From: Rhodoferax sp.
GTDB taxonomy: Bacteria; Pseudomonadota; Gammaproteobacteria; Burkholderiales; Burkholderiaceae_C
Reading direction: 5' to 3'
NCBI GenBank assembly: GCA_029865845.1
Contig: JARXAM010000060.1
Coordinates: 1-46,430 of the forward strand
DNA: 46,430 nucleotides
Translations under genes and position numbers: made by a program
Notes under the pieces: model-generated
Database searches by the model: none
What the model was told of the DNA's origin: nothing
Seen by the model: the letters and a program-made list of their open reading frames with translations, nothing else
Shown: positions 39,044 through 46,430 of the stretch, piece after piece
How the letters are laid out: each line of letters begins with the position of its first letter
Position numbering within the stretch: position 1 is the first letter of the stretch

Positions 39044-40477
39044 TTATTCTTTGGCCAGTACGCGCCCAGGGTTGAGCAGGTTGTGCGGGTCCAGCGCGCG
39101 CTTGATGGCGCGCATGGCGCCCATGGCCACTGGCGACTTGTGGTGCGCCAGCTTGTCGCGCTTCAAGCTGCCAATGCCGTGTTCGGCGGAGATGGAGCCA
39201 TGAAAGCGGTCCACCACCGCGTACACCAAGGCGTTGATGGGGCCTTCCTGGTCGCGCAAAAAGGCCTCGGCATCGGCGCCCTCGGGGGCCTGCACGTTGT
39301 AGTGCAGGTTGCCGTCGCCCAGGTGGCCGTAGTTCACCAAGCGCACACCGGGAAAGTGCTGCGCCAGCAACGCATCGACCTCTGCCACAAAGGCCGGAAT
39401 GCGGGACACCGCAATCGATATGTCGTGTTTGATGTTGAGCCCCTCTTGCGCTTGCGCCAGCGGAATGCTCTCGCGGATGTGCCACAGCGCGCGCGCCTGG
39501 GCTTGCGTTTGGGCCACCACGGCGTCCAACACACAGCCTTGCTCCAGTGCGGCTTCAAGCAGGCGCTCGAACTGGGCACGGGCATGGCTTTCGGATTCGT
39601 GGTCGGAGTTTTCCAGCACCACACAGTAGGGGCTTAGTCCGCCAAACGGCACGTTTTGCTGCGCAAAGTGCTTGCGCACCAAGCCCAGCGCAAAGTCGCC
39701 CATCACCTCAAAGCCGGTCAGACCCGCGTGCAGGTGGCGGTGGGCCAGGCCCAGCAGTTGCACCGCAGCTTCCAGCGAAGGCACGGCAGCAAAGGCAGTG
39801 AGCTGGGCGGCAGGCAAGGGCACCATGCGCAGCGTGGCCGCCGTGATCACGCCCAGCGTGCCCTCCGAGCCTATATATAGGTGGCGCAGGTCGTAGCCGG
39901 TGTTGTCTTTGCGCAGGCCGGTCAGCCCGTTCCACACCTCGCCCTGCGCGGTCACTACCTCCAGGCCCAGGCACAGCTCGCGGGTGTTGCCATAGCGCAC
40001 CACCTGCGTGCCGCCTGCGTTGGTGGCCAGGTTGCCGCCCAGGGTGCAACTGCCCTCGGCGGCCAGGCTCAGGGGAAACAAAAAGCCTTCTTTCTCGCAC
40101 GCCTCTTGCAGCGTTTGCAAGATGCAGCCGGCTTCCACCGTCACCGTGAGGTTGGCCGGGTCGATGGCGCGAATGCGGTTCAGGCGTTGCAGGCTCAGCA
40201 GCACCTGCGTGCCGGTGGCATCGGGGATGGAGCCCACCACCATGCCAGTGTTGCCACCCTGCGGCACCAGGCTCACACCGGCCTGTGCACAGGCCCGGAC
40301 TACGGCGGCCACCTCGTCGGTGCTGCCGGGGCGCACCACGGCCAGGGCACGGCCGCGCTCGCGTTTGCGCCAGTCTTGCTCGTAGGCGGTGAGGTCGCCG
40401 CTGGTCAGCACATGGGCTTCACCCACCAGCGCGCGCAGCGTGCTGCGCAGGGCGTCTGTCTGCGCTGATTGCATCAT
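39044..40477 (-). CDS. FAD-linked 2-hydroxyacid dehydrogenase (GlcD/D2HGDH family)
   Basis: 477 residues from ATG 40477. The FAD-binding PCMH domain has LVPQGGNTGMVVGS near residues 70-83 and GSCTLGGNLATNAGG near 142-156 for pyrophosphate binding. The C-terminal FAD-oxidase cap has NYGHLGDGNLHYNV, whose His-x-Gly-Asp-Gly-Asn binds metal or substrate, and SAEHGIGSLK. The family includes D-lactate, glycolate (GlcD) and D-2-hydroxyglutarate dehydrogenases; the length and motifs resemble D2HGDH-like members. The start overlaps the DUF2069 stop (ATGATG contains TGA), so translation is coupled. An MFS gene follows. The substrate is not determined. Confidence 0.9.
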   Translation of the reverse strand: MMQSAQTDALRSTLRALVGEAHVLTSGDLTAYEQDWRKRERGRALAVVRPGSTDEVAAVVRACAQAGVSLVPQGGNTGMVVGSIPDATGTQVLLSLQRLNRIRAIDPANLTVTVEAGCILQTLQEACEKEGFLFPLSLAAEGSCTLGGNLATNAGGTQVVRYGNTRELCLGLEVVTAQGEVWNGLTGLRKDNTGYDLRHLYIGSEGTLGVITAATLRMVPLPAAQLTAFAAVPSLEAAVQLLGLAHRHLHAGLTGFEVMGDFALGLVRKHFAQQNVPFGGLSPYCVVLENSDHESESHARAQFERLLEAALEQGCVLDAVVAQTQAQARALWHIRESIPLAQAQEGLNIKHDISIAVSRIPAFVAEVDALLAQHFPGVRLVNYGHLGDGNLHYNVQAPEGADAEAFLRDQEGPINALVYAVVDRFHGSISAEHGIGSLKRDKLAHHKSPVAMGAMRAIKRALDPHNLLNPGRVLAKE

Positions 40478-40881
40478 GGGGCAGTGCCGCTCGCAGGGGC
40501 TTGCGGGGGGGGGGCATGCGCTTTGGCGTGCTTCAAGCGCAGCCGAATGTGGGCGGTGCATGCCACAAACAGCAGCACGCACAGCAGCACTTGCAGCAGG
40601 GCCAGCAGGTTGCCGGGCGCAGCATCACCCCACGCACGGACCACGCCCTCCGTGAAATACAGCCACACCAGCAGGCTCAGCCAGCGGTAGGTGTACATGC
40701 GGCTTTTGAGCAGGCCCGCCAGGGGTATGCACAAAGGCAGCACCTTGAGCGCCAAGGTGCCGCGCCCGGTGGGGGCCAGCCACAGTTCCCACACAAGCCC
40801 CAGCACGATCAGCGCAAGCAGGCAGACTACCGCCACCCAGCGGGCAGCAACTACAGAGGGAGCGGGGGAGGCAGCATGCAC
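40474..40881 (-). CDS. DUF2069 membrane protein
   Basis: 135 residues from GTG 40881 (MHAASPAPSVV), with AGGTG about 8 bases upstream; no ATG is available close by, and the longer open frame upstream is not hydrophobic or family-like and runs into the divergent gene. Four hydrophobic segments are seen: residues 12-34, 43-54, 60-80 and 90-110. Features are VWELWLAPTGRG, LKVLPLCIPLAGLLKSRMYTYRW and LLVWLYFTEGVVRAW, the DUF2069 hallmark. Function is unknown. The stop overlaps the start of the FAD-linked dehydrogenase gene, tying their expression together. Confidence 0.8.
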   Translation of the reverse strand: MHAASPAPSVVAARWVAVVCLLALIVLGLVWELWLAPTGRGTLALKVLPLCIPLAGLLKSRMYTYRWLSLLVWLYFTEGVVRAWGDAAPGNLLALLQVLLCVLLFVACTAHIRLRLKHAKAHAPPPQAPASGTAP

Positions 40882-40983
40882 GGGGAGGGCACCTGTAAAA
40901 ATGGGTAAAGGCGCGTAGCTTAAAGCAATCGTGCCTGCCTCACGCACTGCGCAACTGTGGTTTGGCGCACACGGCAGAATGGC

Positions 40984-42222
40984 ATGATGCAGGCCATGCA
41001 TGCCAAACACCTTTTGACATCCTGGTTGCGCGATGTGGCCAGCATTCCGTGGCGAGATGCCGCCCTCACGCTGCGCGAACGCTTTCGTGAAGACCGCTTG
41101 GGCCTTACCGCCAGCAGCCTGACCTTTACCACCACGATCGCCCTGGTGCCTTTGATTGCGGTGGCCTTGGCGGTGTTCACCGCGTTTCCCATGTTTGCGA
41201 AGTTTCAGGACGTGCTGCAAAAGTGGCTCATCGAGAGCCTGGTGCCCGACAACATTGCCCGCCAGGTGCTGGGCTACCTCAACCAGTTTGCTGGCAAGGC
41301 AAGCCGCCTGGGGGTGGCTGGCCTCACCATTTTGCTGGGCACGGCGCTGGCCCTGATCTTCACCATCGACCGCACACTCAACAGCATTTGGCGGGTGCGC
41401 AAACCCCGCCCGTTTGCCCAGCGCGTCCTCATTTACTGGGCGGCCATCACGCTGGGGCCTTTGTTGCTGGGGGCTAGTTTGTCCATCACGTCTTACGCCC
41501 TGTCTGCGTCCAAGGGCATGGTGGGCGCCATCCCGGGCGGGGTGTCGCTGCTGCTGGATATCTTGCAGTTTGTACTGGTGGCCGCTGGCACCGCAGCCAC
41601 CTTTCACTACGTCCCCAATACCCAGGTGCGCTGGGGCCACGCCTGGATGGGCGGGCTGTTTGTATCTGCGGGCATGGAGCTGGCCCGCAAGGGGCTGGCG
41701 CTGTATGTGAGCAAGGTCCCGACCTATTCGGCTGTGTACGGCGCGTTTGCCACGGTGCCCATATTGCTCATCTGGATCTACATCGTCTGGGTCATCGTGC
41801 TGCTGGGCGCTGCGCTCACCGCGTACTTGCCCAGTTTGCTGGCGGGTGGGCCGCGCCGCACCTTAGGCCACGGCTGGCAGTTTCAGTTGGCGCTGGAGGT
41901 GCTGCACCTGTTGGACACGGCCAAAGCAGAGGGCGACCGTGGCCTCACGCTGTCGCACCTGCAACGCCGCATGCGGGTCGATACCCAGCGGCTTGAGCCC
42001 GTGCTGCATGCCTTGCAGGAGCTGGACTGGGTGGGCCAACTCCAGGAAACCACAGGCCGCGCTGGCCAGGCCCGCTACGTGCTCTTGGCCGACCTGGGGG
42101 CCACCGCGCTGGAGCCCCTGATGCAGCGCCTGCTGCTGGCACCGGACCCACTGAACAGCGGGTGGTGGGCACTGGGCGGCTGGCGCAGCGGCACAGTGCG
42201 CCAGGCGCTGCAAATGCCGTAG
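40984..42222 (+). CDS. YihY/BrkB-family inner-membrane protein
   Basis: 412 residues from ATG 40984 (second ATG at 40987, third at 40996). The first 280 residues form the YihY/BrkB domain with about six membrane segments: RLGLTASSLTFTTTIALVPL, VAGLTILLGTALALIFTIDRTLNSIWRV, GAIPGGVSLLLDIL, FHYVPNTQVRWGHAWMGGL, VPTYSAVYGAFATVPILLIWIYIVW. The C-terminal 120 residues are soluble, with a winged-helix-like segment (GLTLSHLQRRMRVDTQRLEPVLHAL). The domain was once annotated as ribonuclease BN by mistake; the true role is unknown. It diverges from the DUF2069 gene across about 100 bases. Confidence 0.88.
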   Translation: MMQAMHAKHLLTSWLRDVASIPWRDAALTLRERFREDRLGLTASSLTFTTTIALVPLIAVALAVFTAFPMFAKFQDVLQKWLIESLVPDNIARQVLGYLNQFAGKASRLGVAGLTILLGTALALIFTIDRTLNSIWRVRKPRPFAQRVLIYWAAITLGPLLLGASLSITSYALSASKGMVGAIPGGVSLLLDILQFVLVAAGTAATFHYVPNTQVRWGHAWMGGLFVSAGMELARKGLALYVSKVPTYSAVYGAFATVPILLIWIYIVWVIVLLGAALTAYLPSLLAGGPRRTLGHGWQFQLALEVLHLLDTAKAEGDRGLTLSHLQRRMRVDTQRLEPVLHALQELDWVGQLQETTGRAGQARYVLLADLGATALEPLMQRLLLAPDPLNSGWWALGGWRSGTVRQALQMP

Positions 42223-42262
42223 CGTGGGTAGTCACGTTGGCATCGCTTGCTCCAACGGGCGG

Positions 42263-43177
42263 CTACACCTTGCGGAATTCAGTGTTTGAATACGCAATCA
42301 GCAAATACAGGATGTAGAGCGCCAGCACGCCCGTGGTGATGATGCTTCCCTCAGGGCCTATGTTTGCGCCGGTCACCCACGCCGCAGCCGACGGTGTTTC
42401 GGCCAGATCCACGAAGAGCGGTAGCACCGGCAGTGCGTGGCTGCTGATCTCCAGCCCCATGCCCGGCCCGGTCAAAAAGTTCCATATGCTGTGCCAGGCG
42501 CATATGCCCCAGATAGAGCCTTCTCGCCACGCATACAGGCTCATGAACACCGAAAACAACACCAAGTTGCACACAAACACGCCACTCTCGATCGTGGGGC
42601 TCAGGGCACCTCCATGCATCACGCAAAAGACCAGCGCGTTGACAGCGATACCCATGACCAGCCCGTAGCGGGCCGCCACGTTTTGAAACAGCCAGCCCCG
42701 AATGAAGATTTCTTCGGTGGCACCTTGTATCGCAAAGCCCACGAGCAAACATAGCAAGGGGGCCATGGTTGCCACGCTCATCTGCTGGATGGCACCGGCT
42801 GTTTCGACCGAATAGCCCCCGAAGCAGTAGATCAGTGCGATGCAGGTAACGACCGCGAGCGCCCCCGACAAAACGCCCCGCGCATAGAAACCAAGACCGC
42901 TCCGTGTAAACCCAATGGTGTGCAGGCCGCGCCGTTCAAACCCACGGATCCAGGCCATGCACAACACGGCGCTGCCACCAAAGCCGATGACCAAGCTCAA
43001 CACCGTGTGCTGCCAGGACGCGTCTGGAAACCACGCCTTCAGGGCGTTCGATTGAAGCCCGAAGTGCAAAGGCAGATAGCTCAGGGTCATAAACACCAGC
43101 ATCAAGGCCACGACGGCCGGTGCCCAGGTTCGTCGGTGCCCCGCATGGCTTGGTGCGTACAGCGTAAGGGGGGTCAT
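42263..43177 (-). CDS. CPBP-family intramembrane glutamic endopeptidase
   Basis: 304 residues with about eight membrane segments. The CPBP (Abi/Rce1-like) signature motifs are present: EEIFIRGWLFQ near residues 155-165 with the Glu-Glu and Arg, then FCVMHGG, and finally ICAWHSIWNF with the second His and Asn, the catalytic residues of the family. In bacteria such proteases are linked to bacteriocin immunity, envelope stress or protein processing; the target here is unknown. It starts 3 bases after the MipA stop on the same strand, so the two are co-transcribed, divergently from a two-component system. Confidence 0.87.
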   Translation of the reverse strand: MTPLTLYAPSHAGHRRTWAPAVVALMLVFMTLSYLPLHFGLQSNALKAWFPDASWQHTVLSLVIGFGGSAVLCMAWIRGFERRGLHTIGFTRSGLGFYARGVLSGALAVVTCIALIYCFGGYSVETAGAIQQMSVATMAPLLCLLVGFAIQGATEEIFIRGWLFQNVAARYGLVMGIAVNALVFCVMHGGALSPTIESGVFVCNLVLFSVFMSLYAWREGSIWGICAWHSIWNFLTGPGMGLEISSHALPVLPLFVDLAETPSAAAWVTGANIGPEGSIITTGVLALYILYLLIAYSNTEFRKV

Positions 43178-43180
43178 GGT

Positions 43181-43999
43181 TTAAAAGCTGTAGACCACGG
43201 CTGCGAATGCGCTTTGGTTGCTGGCCTTGCGCACCAACGGGCTGTCTTTCGCGCTGCCGGCAAGGCTGGTGCTGCTAAGTCCACCCATGAGGCTCCAGCG
43301 CTGATTGAGCTGATGCCTAAGCCCAATCCCCACGTTGACGTCGCGCAGGCCTGCGCTGGGGGTATAGGCCGTGTAAGCACTGGTGCGCGCCTGCAGTGCA
43401 GTCACGCCGAAGTAGGTTTGCATGTAGTCCGCGTTGGCCAGCGAGGCACCAGTGCTCAGGCGCAGTTGGGTTGCCGCACCCAGGGGAAAGGTGTAGCCCA
43501 CCTCCAGCTTGAGCAGCGCGCCCTTGCCGCCATGACCGGCCCCGAGTTGCAGGCCACTTCGAAGGGCCCACTGCGCACTCGCAGCCCAATTGGCATGCAG
43601 GTGGAGGGTGGCCTGGTCGTCAACGTTGCCCATGCCTGCCAGGTACGACGAGTCCGACTCCTTGCGGCCAGATTCCGCACCCAATCCAACACCGACTTGC
43701 AGTTGTGGGGCAACCGAGCGCTTCACGCCCACCAGACTGTCGCCACCGCCGATGTACACGCCATTGGCCCAGTGGTATTCCCCGATGGGCATCCCGATGG
43801 TGCGGATTTGATCAGCGCCCGGGTAGGCGGGCGCGGTGGCCACGCCCAGACCCACAAAGCCACCGGCGCGGGGCGCATCTTGCGATGGGTTTTCGTCGGC
43901 TTGCGCCAACCCAAGAGAAAAAGGAAGGCAGATGCTCAGGAAGAAACCCGTCGAATAGGGGAGTTTGAAGGAGGGTTTGAATTTTGATGTGGATTTCAT
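43181..43999 (-). CDS. MipA/OmpV-family outer-membrane protein
   Basis: 272 residues. A signal peptide (basic start, then GFFLSICLPFSLGLA, cleavage near AQA-DEN at about 35) precedes a beta-barrel. The mature part begins FVGLGVATAPAYPGADQIR, a MipA signature, has GVYIGGGDSLVGVKRS and GVGLGAESGRKESD, and alternates hydrophobic and polar residues to a terminal Phe (VVYSF), the outer-membrane insertion signal. MipA proteins relate to murein-hydrolase scaffolding and, in some species, antibiotic and polymyxin tolerance. It is divergent from an OmpR-type two-component system, which probably regulates it, and coupled to the CPBP protease gene. Confidence 0.9.
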   Translation of the reverse strand: MKSTSKFKPSFKLPYSTGFFLSICLPFSLGLAQADENPSQDAPRAGGFVGLGVATAPAYPGADQIRTIGMPIGEYHWANGVYIGGGDSLVGVKRSVAPQLQVGVGLGAESGRKESDSSYLAGMGNVDDQATLHLHANWAASAQWALRSGLQLGAGHGGKGALLKLEVGYTFPLGAATQLRLSTGASLANADYMQTYFGVTALQARTSAYTAYTPSAGLRDVNVGIGLRHQLNQRWSLMGGLSSTSLAGSAKDSPLVRKASNQSAFAAVVYSF

Positions 44000-44134
44000 G
44001 GTGCTTATTGATCAGGTAACGACGTGACCCATCGCAGGTTGCAAGTGAATATCTGATAAGGGTTATTTCGAGAATGAAATTTCTTCAGATATTGCTGGGT
44101 CATGGCGAATCACAATGCGCTGCGCAAAAAACAT

Positions 44135-44157
44135 ACTCCAACCTATATTTTTGGAGT
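44135..44157. promoter_or_regulatory. Inverted repeat in the mipA / two-component divergent promoter region
   Basis: ACTCCAA and TTGGAGT form a 7-base-pair dyad with a 9-base AT-rich spacer between the divergent mipA and response-regulator genes (gap 44000-44276). It could be an operator for mipA or for autoregulation, or just a hairpin. No direct repeats typical of OmpR-family boxes are certain. Confidence 0.3.
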
Positions 44158-44207
44158 TGTTTGCATCACTGTTTTTGTGACCGCGTTGAATTGTGGTAGC
44201 AGCGACC

Positions 44208-44237
44208 TTTACATTGCCTTAAGATTTCATTCATTAT
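44208..44237 (+). promoter_or_regulatory. Possible promoter of the response-regulator operon
   Basis: TTTACA (44208-44213), an 18-base spacer and CATTAT (44232-44237) resemble a weak sigma-70 promoter about 40 bases before ATG 44277. The spacer contains CCTTAAG, and TTAAGG recurs at 44250-44255, a spacing reminiscent of PmrA/QseB-like TTAAG repeats but not convincing. Confidence 0.3.
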
Positions 44238-44276
44238 CTTTGGCTGTCGTTAAGGTAGAAAGGTCAAGATCAAACG

Positions 44277-44933
44277 ATGCATATTCTGTTGATTGAAGAC
44301 GACCTGGACCTGGGGCGCGCCTTGCAGCACTCGCTCAAGGCCGAAGGGCTGACCAGCGAGTGGCTACGGCGCGTGCAGGACGCGCCAGCCGCCTTTGAGC
44401 ACGGCCACTTTGACTGTGTGTTGCTGGACCTGACCTTGCCGGACGGCAGCGGTTTTGACTTGCTCACGGCGTGGCGTCAGCGGGATATCAAAGTGCCCAT
44501 TGTGGTGATGACGGCGCGGTCAGGCCTGGATGATCGTTTGGCGGGGCTGGACGGTGGGGCCGACGATTTTGTGGTCAAGCCCTTTGCCACGCCAGAGCTG
44601 ATTTCACGCATCCGCGCGGTCTGCCGCCGCACGGCACGCAAAGTCAGCGATGCCTGGAGTTTTGGTGATCTGTGCGTCATGCCGCGCCAGCACCACGCCA
44701 CACGCGATGGCGTCAAACTGGATTTGTCACCGCGCGAATACCGCATCTTGCTGGAGCTTGCACGCGACCCTGGCGTGGTAATTCCCAAAGGGGCATTGGC
44801 GCAACGTTTGGAGCCCTTGGGCGACCCGGTGGATTTCTCGACGCTGGAGGTTCACATCTCTCATTTGCGCCGCAAGATAGGCACTAACCGCATTACCACG
44901 GTGCGCGGCGTCGGGTACATGTTTCAGCCATGA
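44277..44933 (+). CDS. OmpR-family response regulator (QseB/PmrA-like)
   Basis: 218 residues. The receiver domain has LLIEDDLDLGRAL with the acidic pair, the phospho-acceptor Asp51 in LLDLTLPDGSG, Thr79 in VMTAR and Lys101 in VVKPF. The winged-helix DNA-binding domain (about 125-217) has LDLSPREYRILLEL, VDFSTLEVHISHLRRKIG and TTVRGVGYMF. The layout is like QseB, PmrA and ParR. Its ATG has only AAAGG about 13 bases upstream. The stop overlaps the start of the sensor kinase gene by 4 bases. Divergent orientation with mipA and the CPBP gene suggests that these envelope genes are its targets. Confidence 0.93.
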   Translation: MHILLIEDDLDLGRALQHSLKAEGLTSEWLRRVQDAPAAFEHGHFDCVLLDLTLPDGSGFDLLTAWRQRDIKVPIVVMTARSGLDDRLAGLDGGADDFVVKPFATPELISRIRAVCRRTARKVSDAWSFGDLCVMPRQHHATRDGVKLDLSPREYRILLELARDPGVVIPKGALAQRLEPLGDPVDFSTLEVHISHLRRKIGTNRITTVRGVGYMFQP

Positions 44934-46297
44934 AGCGTTGGCGTCAACCTACCCTGGTCAAGCGGATGATGCTGGGCCTGATATCGGTGTTTTTTCTGGT
45001 CTGGTGCGTGCTGATTGGTTTCTCGTACTGGAACGTGATGCGCGGTCTTGAAAAGAGCACCTACAACTTTGGCAATTACGCCTCAGAGTATCTTGAGTCC
45101 ATAGAGGATGTCCGCCAGGCGCGGATGTTTGCGCAAGGCATTTTTGAGATCCAGTCGCGCCAACTCAAGGACGAGAAAGATCCTTTTGCGATCGGTGTGC
45201 AGCTGTGGAGCAAAGAAGGGCAGGTGGTGTTTTCGTCGCCCGAGTTCGATGACCTTCGGCTCCACGACATTGCGGTGGGGGTAGGTACGGTGCAGGTGCG
45301 CGGGCAGGCGTTTCAATCGGTTCGCACCGACCTCGAGCGGTGGAACCTGGTGTTGTTCACCTCCGCCGTAGACCTGCGCTGGGCTATCCAAGAAATTGCC
45401 ATCAGCTTGCTGCCCCCCATGGGCATTGCGTTTTGCCTGGTGTCTGTCGTGCTCTGGATGGTGGTGCGGCGTGGCTTGAGGCCTTTGGACCTTCTGTCCG
45501 CCCACATCGCGGCCAGAAGCCCGGACGACCTGCAGCCCACGGGGGTTGTTGCCCATTACGCCGAGCTCAGGCCGCTGCAAGAGGCGCTGGACGACATGCT
45601 GAAAAAGCTACGGCACAAAGTGTCGCGGGAGACCGCGTTTGTGCAAGAGGCCGCGCACGAACTGCGAACGCCCATGGCCGTGGTGTCCGCACAAGCCCAT
45701 GTGCTGCGAAAGGCGCAAGACCCCTTAGAGCGACTGGACGCGGAAAAGCACCTGGACGACGCGCTGGCACGCGCCTCCCACTTGGTGGAGCAGCTCTTGC
45801 AGTTGGCCTACGTGGGCAGCGAAAGCCAGCTCGTGCTATTGCGTTTGGATGTGGTGCGCGAGGTGGCCGCAGACCTCGCAACGCTTGCGCCCATGGCATT
45901 GGCGCGCCACATCGAGTTGGGGCTGGATGCCCCAGACCAGTTGATGATGGACACCGAGCGCCAGACCTTCAAATCCATTCTGTTGAACCTCGTGGGCAAT
46001 GCGATTCGTTACGTGCCAGCGGGCGGCAAGGTCGATGTCAGCATGGCGCTGGACGGCGCTGACATGGTGCTGGTGGTTGCGGATAACGGCGCGGGCATTG
46101 CGCCGGAGCAACGTGGGCTGGTGTTTGATCGGTTCCACCGCGCGGGCGACCATGAAGCGCCTGGCGCGGGTTTGGGCCTGTCTATCGTTCTTCAAGCTTG
46201 CCGCCGCTTGGGCGGCCAGGTCCATTTGCGGGACGTGCCTGCGGGGCAGGGTTGCCAGTTTGAAGTGCGGCTTCCGCTCAAAGCGCGCGGCGCATGA
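44930..46297 (+). CDS. Two-component sensor histidine kinase (QseC/PmrB-like)
   Basis: 455 residues. Two membrane segments (about 12-32 and 160-179) flank a periplasmic loop of about 125 residues with no recognised fold. After a HAMP-like linker come the H-box VQEAAHELRTPMAVVSAQ with His243, the N-box LLNLVGNAIRYVP, the G1 box VADNGAGIAP, FDRFHRAG and GAGLGLSIV. It phosphorylates the response regulator encoded just before it; ATG 44930 overlaps that stop. The signal is unknown, but the link to MipA suggests envelope or antimicrobial stress. Its last 20 bases overlap the end of the convergent GNAT gene. Confidence 0.93.
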   Translation: MKRWRQPTLVKRMMLGLISVFFLVWCVLIGFSYWNVMRGLEKSTYNFGNYASEYLESIEDVRQARMFAQGIFEIQSRQLKDEKDPFAIGVQLWSKEGQVVFSSPEFDDLRLHDIAVGVGTVQVRGQAFQSVRTDLERWNLVLFTSAVDLRWAIQEIAISLLPPMGIAFCLVSVVLWMVVRRGLRPLDLLSAHIAARSPDDLQPTGVVAHYAELRPLQEALDDMLKKLRHKVSRETAFVQEAAHELRTPMAVVSAQAHVLRKAQDPLERLDAEKHLDDALARASHLVEQLLQLAYVGSESQLVLLRLDVVREVAADLATLAPMALARHIELGLDAPDQLMMDTERQTFKSILLNLVGNAIRYVPAGGKVDVSMALDGADMVLVVADNGAGIAPEQRGLVFDRFHRAGDHEAPGAGLGLSIVLQACRRLGGQVHLRDVPAGQGCQFEVRLPLKARGA

Positions 46298-46430
46298 AGC
46301 GCCACCGGGGGTGAAATTCTGGGGGCACCTCGGTCCCGGCATACGCGGCGCAGTCGCTGAAGCCATGGGCTTCGTACAGGCGATGGGCCGAGGCCATGAA
46401 GGGGCCCGTGTCTAAACACATCTCGGAAAA
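46278..46430 (-). CDS. GNAT-family acetyltransferase, C-terminal fragment (cut by window edge)
   Basis: Reading the minus strand from the right edge gives 50 codons ending in TGA at 46280-46278. The residues MCLDTGPFMASAHRLYEAHG are followed by FSDCAAY, then VPPEFHPRWRFMRRAL. L-x-T-G-P-F-M, A-x-x-LYE-x-x-GF and W-x-FM-x-R-x-L are the last strand and helix of GNAT N-acetyltransferases, where the LYExxGF segment lies by the acetyl-CoA site. The substrate is unknown and the N-terminal part is outside the window. Its 3' end overlaps the sensor kinase gene by 20 bases, tail to tail. Confidence 0.72.
   Translation of the reverse strand, partial: FSEMCLDTGPFMASAHRLYEAHGFSDCAAYAGTEVPPEFHPRWRFMRRAL

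Noticed and set aside
44208-44260. PmrA/QseB-type direct-repeat box in front of the response regulator
   Set aside because: CCTTAAG and TTAAGG occur, but in opposite orientation and too far apart for the known direct-repeat consensus.
44102-44296. 64-codon ORF between mipA and the response regulator
   Set aside because: It has one hydrophobic stretch but no ribosome site, overlaps the response-regulator start and lies in what must be the divergent promoter region.

Overview
The window looks like chromosome of a high-GC betaproteobacterium, most likely Burkholderiales and probably Comamonadaceae (Rhodoferax/Acidovorax-like). This rests on recalled protein similarity and gene order (glnA with ntrB-ntrC close by, thyA-folA, short QuiNAc-type sugar transferase, DUF2069 and EI24 membrane proteins), not on a search. 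I see no rRNA, tRNA, CRISPR array or phage module. Both ends cut genes: the start of a glutathione S-transferase on the left (minus) and the end of a GNAT acetyltransferase on the right (minus).

Layout. 1-920: GST fragment and uridine kinase. 1161-4693: three plus-strand genes (SDR 4-reductase/epimerase, initiating sugar-1-phosphate transferase, membrane 4,6-dehydratase), together sufficient in principle to make and load the first sugar of an O-antigen or exopolysaccharide, probably QuiNAc. 4742-12228: a two-gene operon of exported proteins of unknown function (DUF1800 lipoprotein, then Tat-exported DUF1501 protein) present twice in tandem on the minus strand. The copies are well diverged except for a nearly identical tract across the gene junction, and a decayed IS3-family element lies exactly between the units. 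12406-15952: a LysR regulator translationally coupled to a membrane protein with a degenerate GGDEF domain, facing a free-standing, apparently active EAL phosphodiesterase.

16003-21043: a sugar-use locus. On the minus strand are the substrate-binding protein, permease and PfkB kinase; divergently are the ATPase, a RbsD/FucU mutarotase and a small transaldolase-family enzyme. Two strong hairpins separate the binding-protein gene from the permease gene. 21141-25466: a photolyase/cryptochrome operon with overlapping or nearly abutting genes: a photolyase-like protein lacking part of its antenna domain, a 49-residue DUF2256 zinc-ribbon protein, a CRY-DASH-type protein and an FeS-BCP/PhrB-type (6-4) photolyase with all four cluster cysteines. 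25520-27940: RsuA-type pseudouridine synthase, EI24-like membrane protein and CinA N-domain protein.

27941-32973: nitrogen control. glnA has an NtrC palindrome and a sigma-54 promoter upstream and a textbook terminator downstream; a small exported protein and ntrB-ntrC follow. 32939-36077: exonuclease III (overlapping ntrC tail to tail) and an exported DUF3857/transglutaminase protein. 36099-36430: a decayed DUF4337 gene. 36443-40881: a minus-strand run DUF2069, FAD-linked 2-hydroxyacid dehydrogenase, MFS transporter, thyA and folA, with start/stop overlaps at two junctions. 40984-46430: YihY/BrkB membrane protein; CPBP protease and MipA/OmpV outer-membrane protein divergent from an OmpR-family response regulator and its sensor kinase; then the GNAT fragment.

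Most striking are the duplicated DUF1800-DUF1501 locus with its homogenised centre and neighbouring c-di-GMP/LysR genes, and the three-photolyase operon whose first member has a shortened antenna domain.
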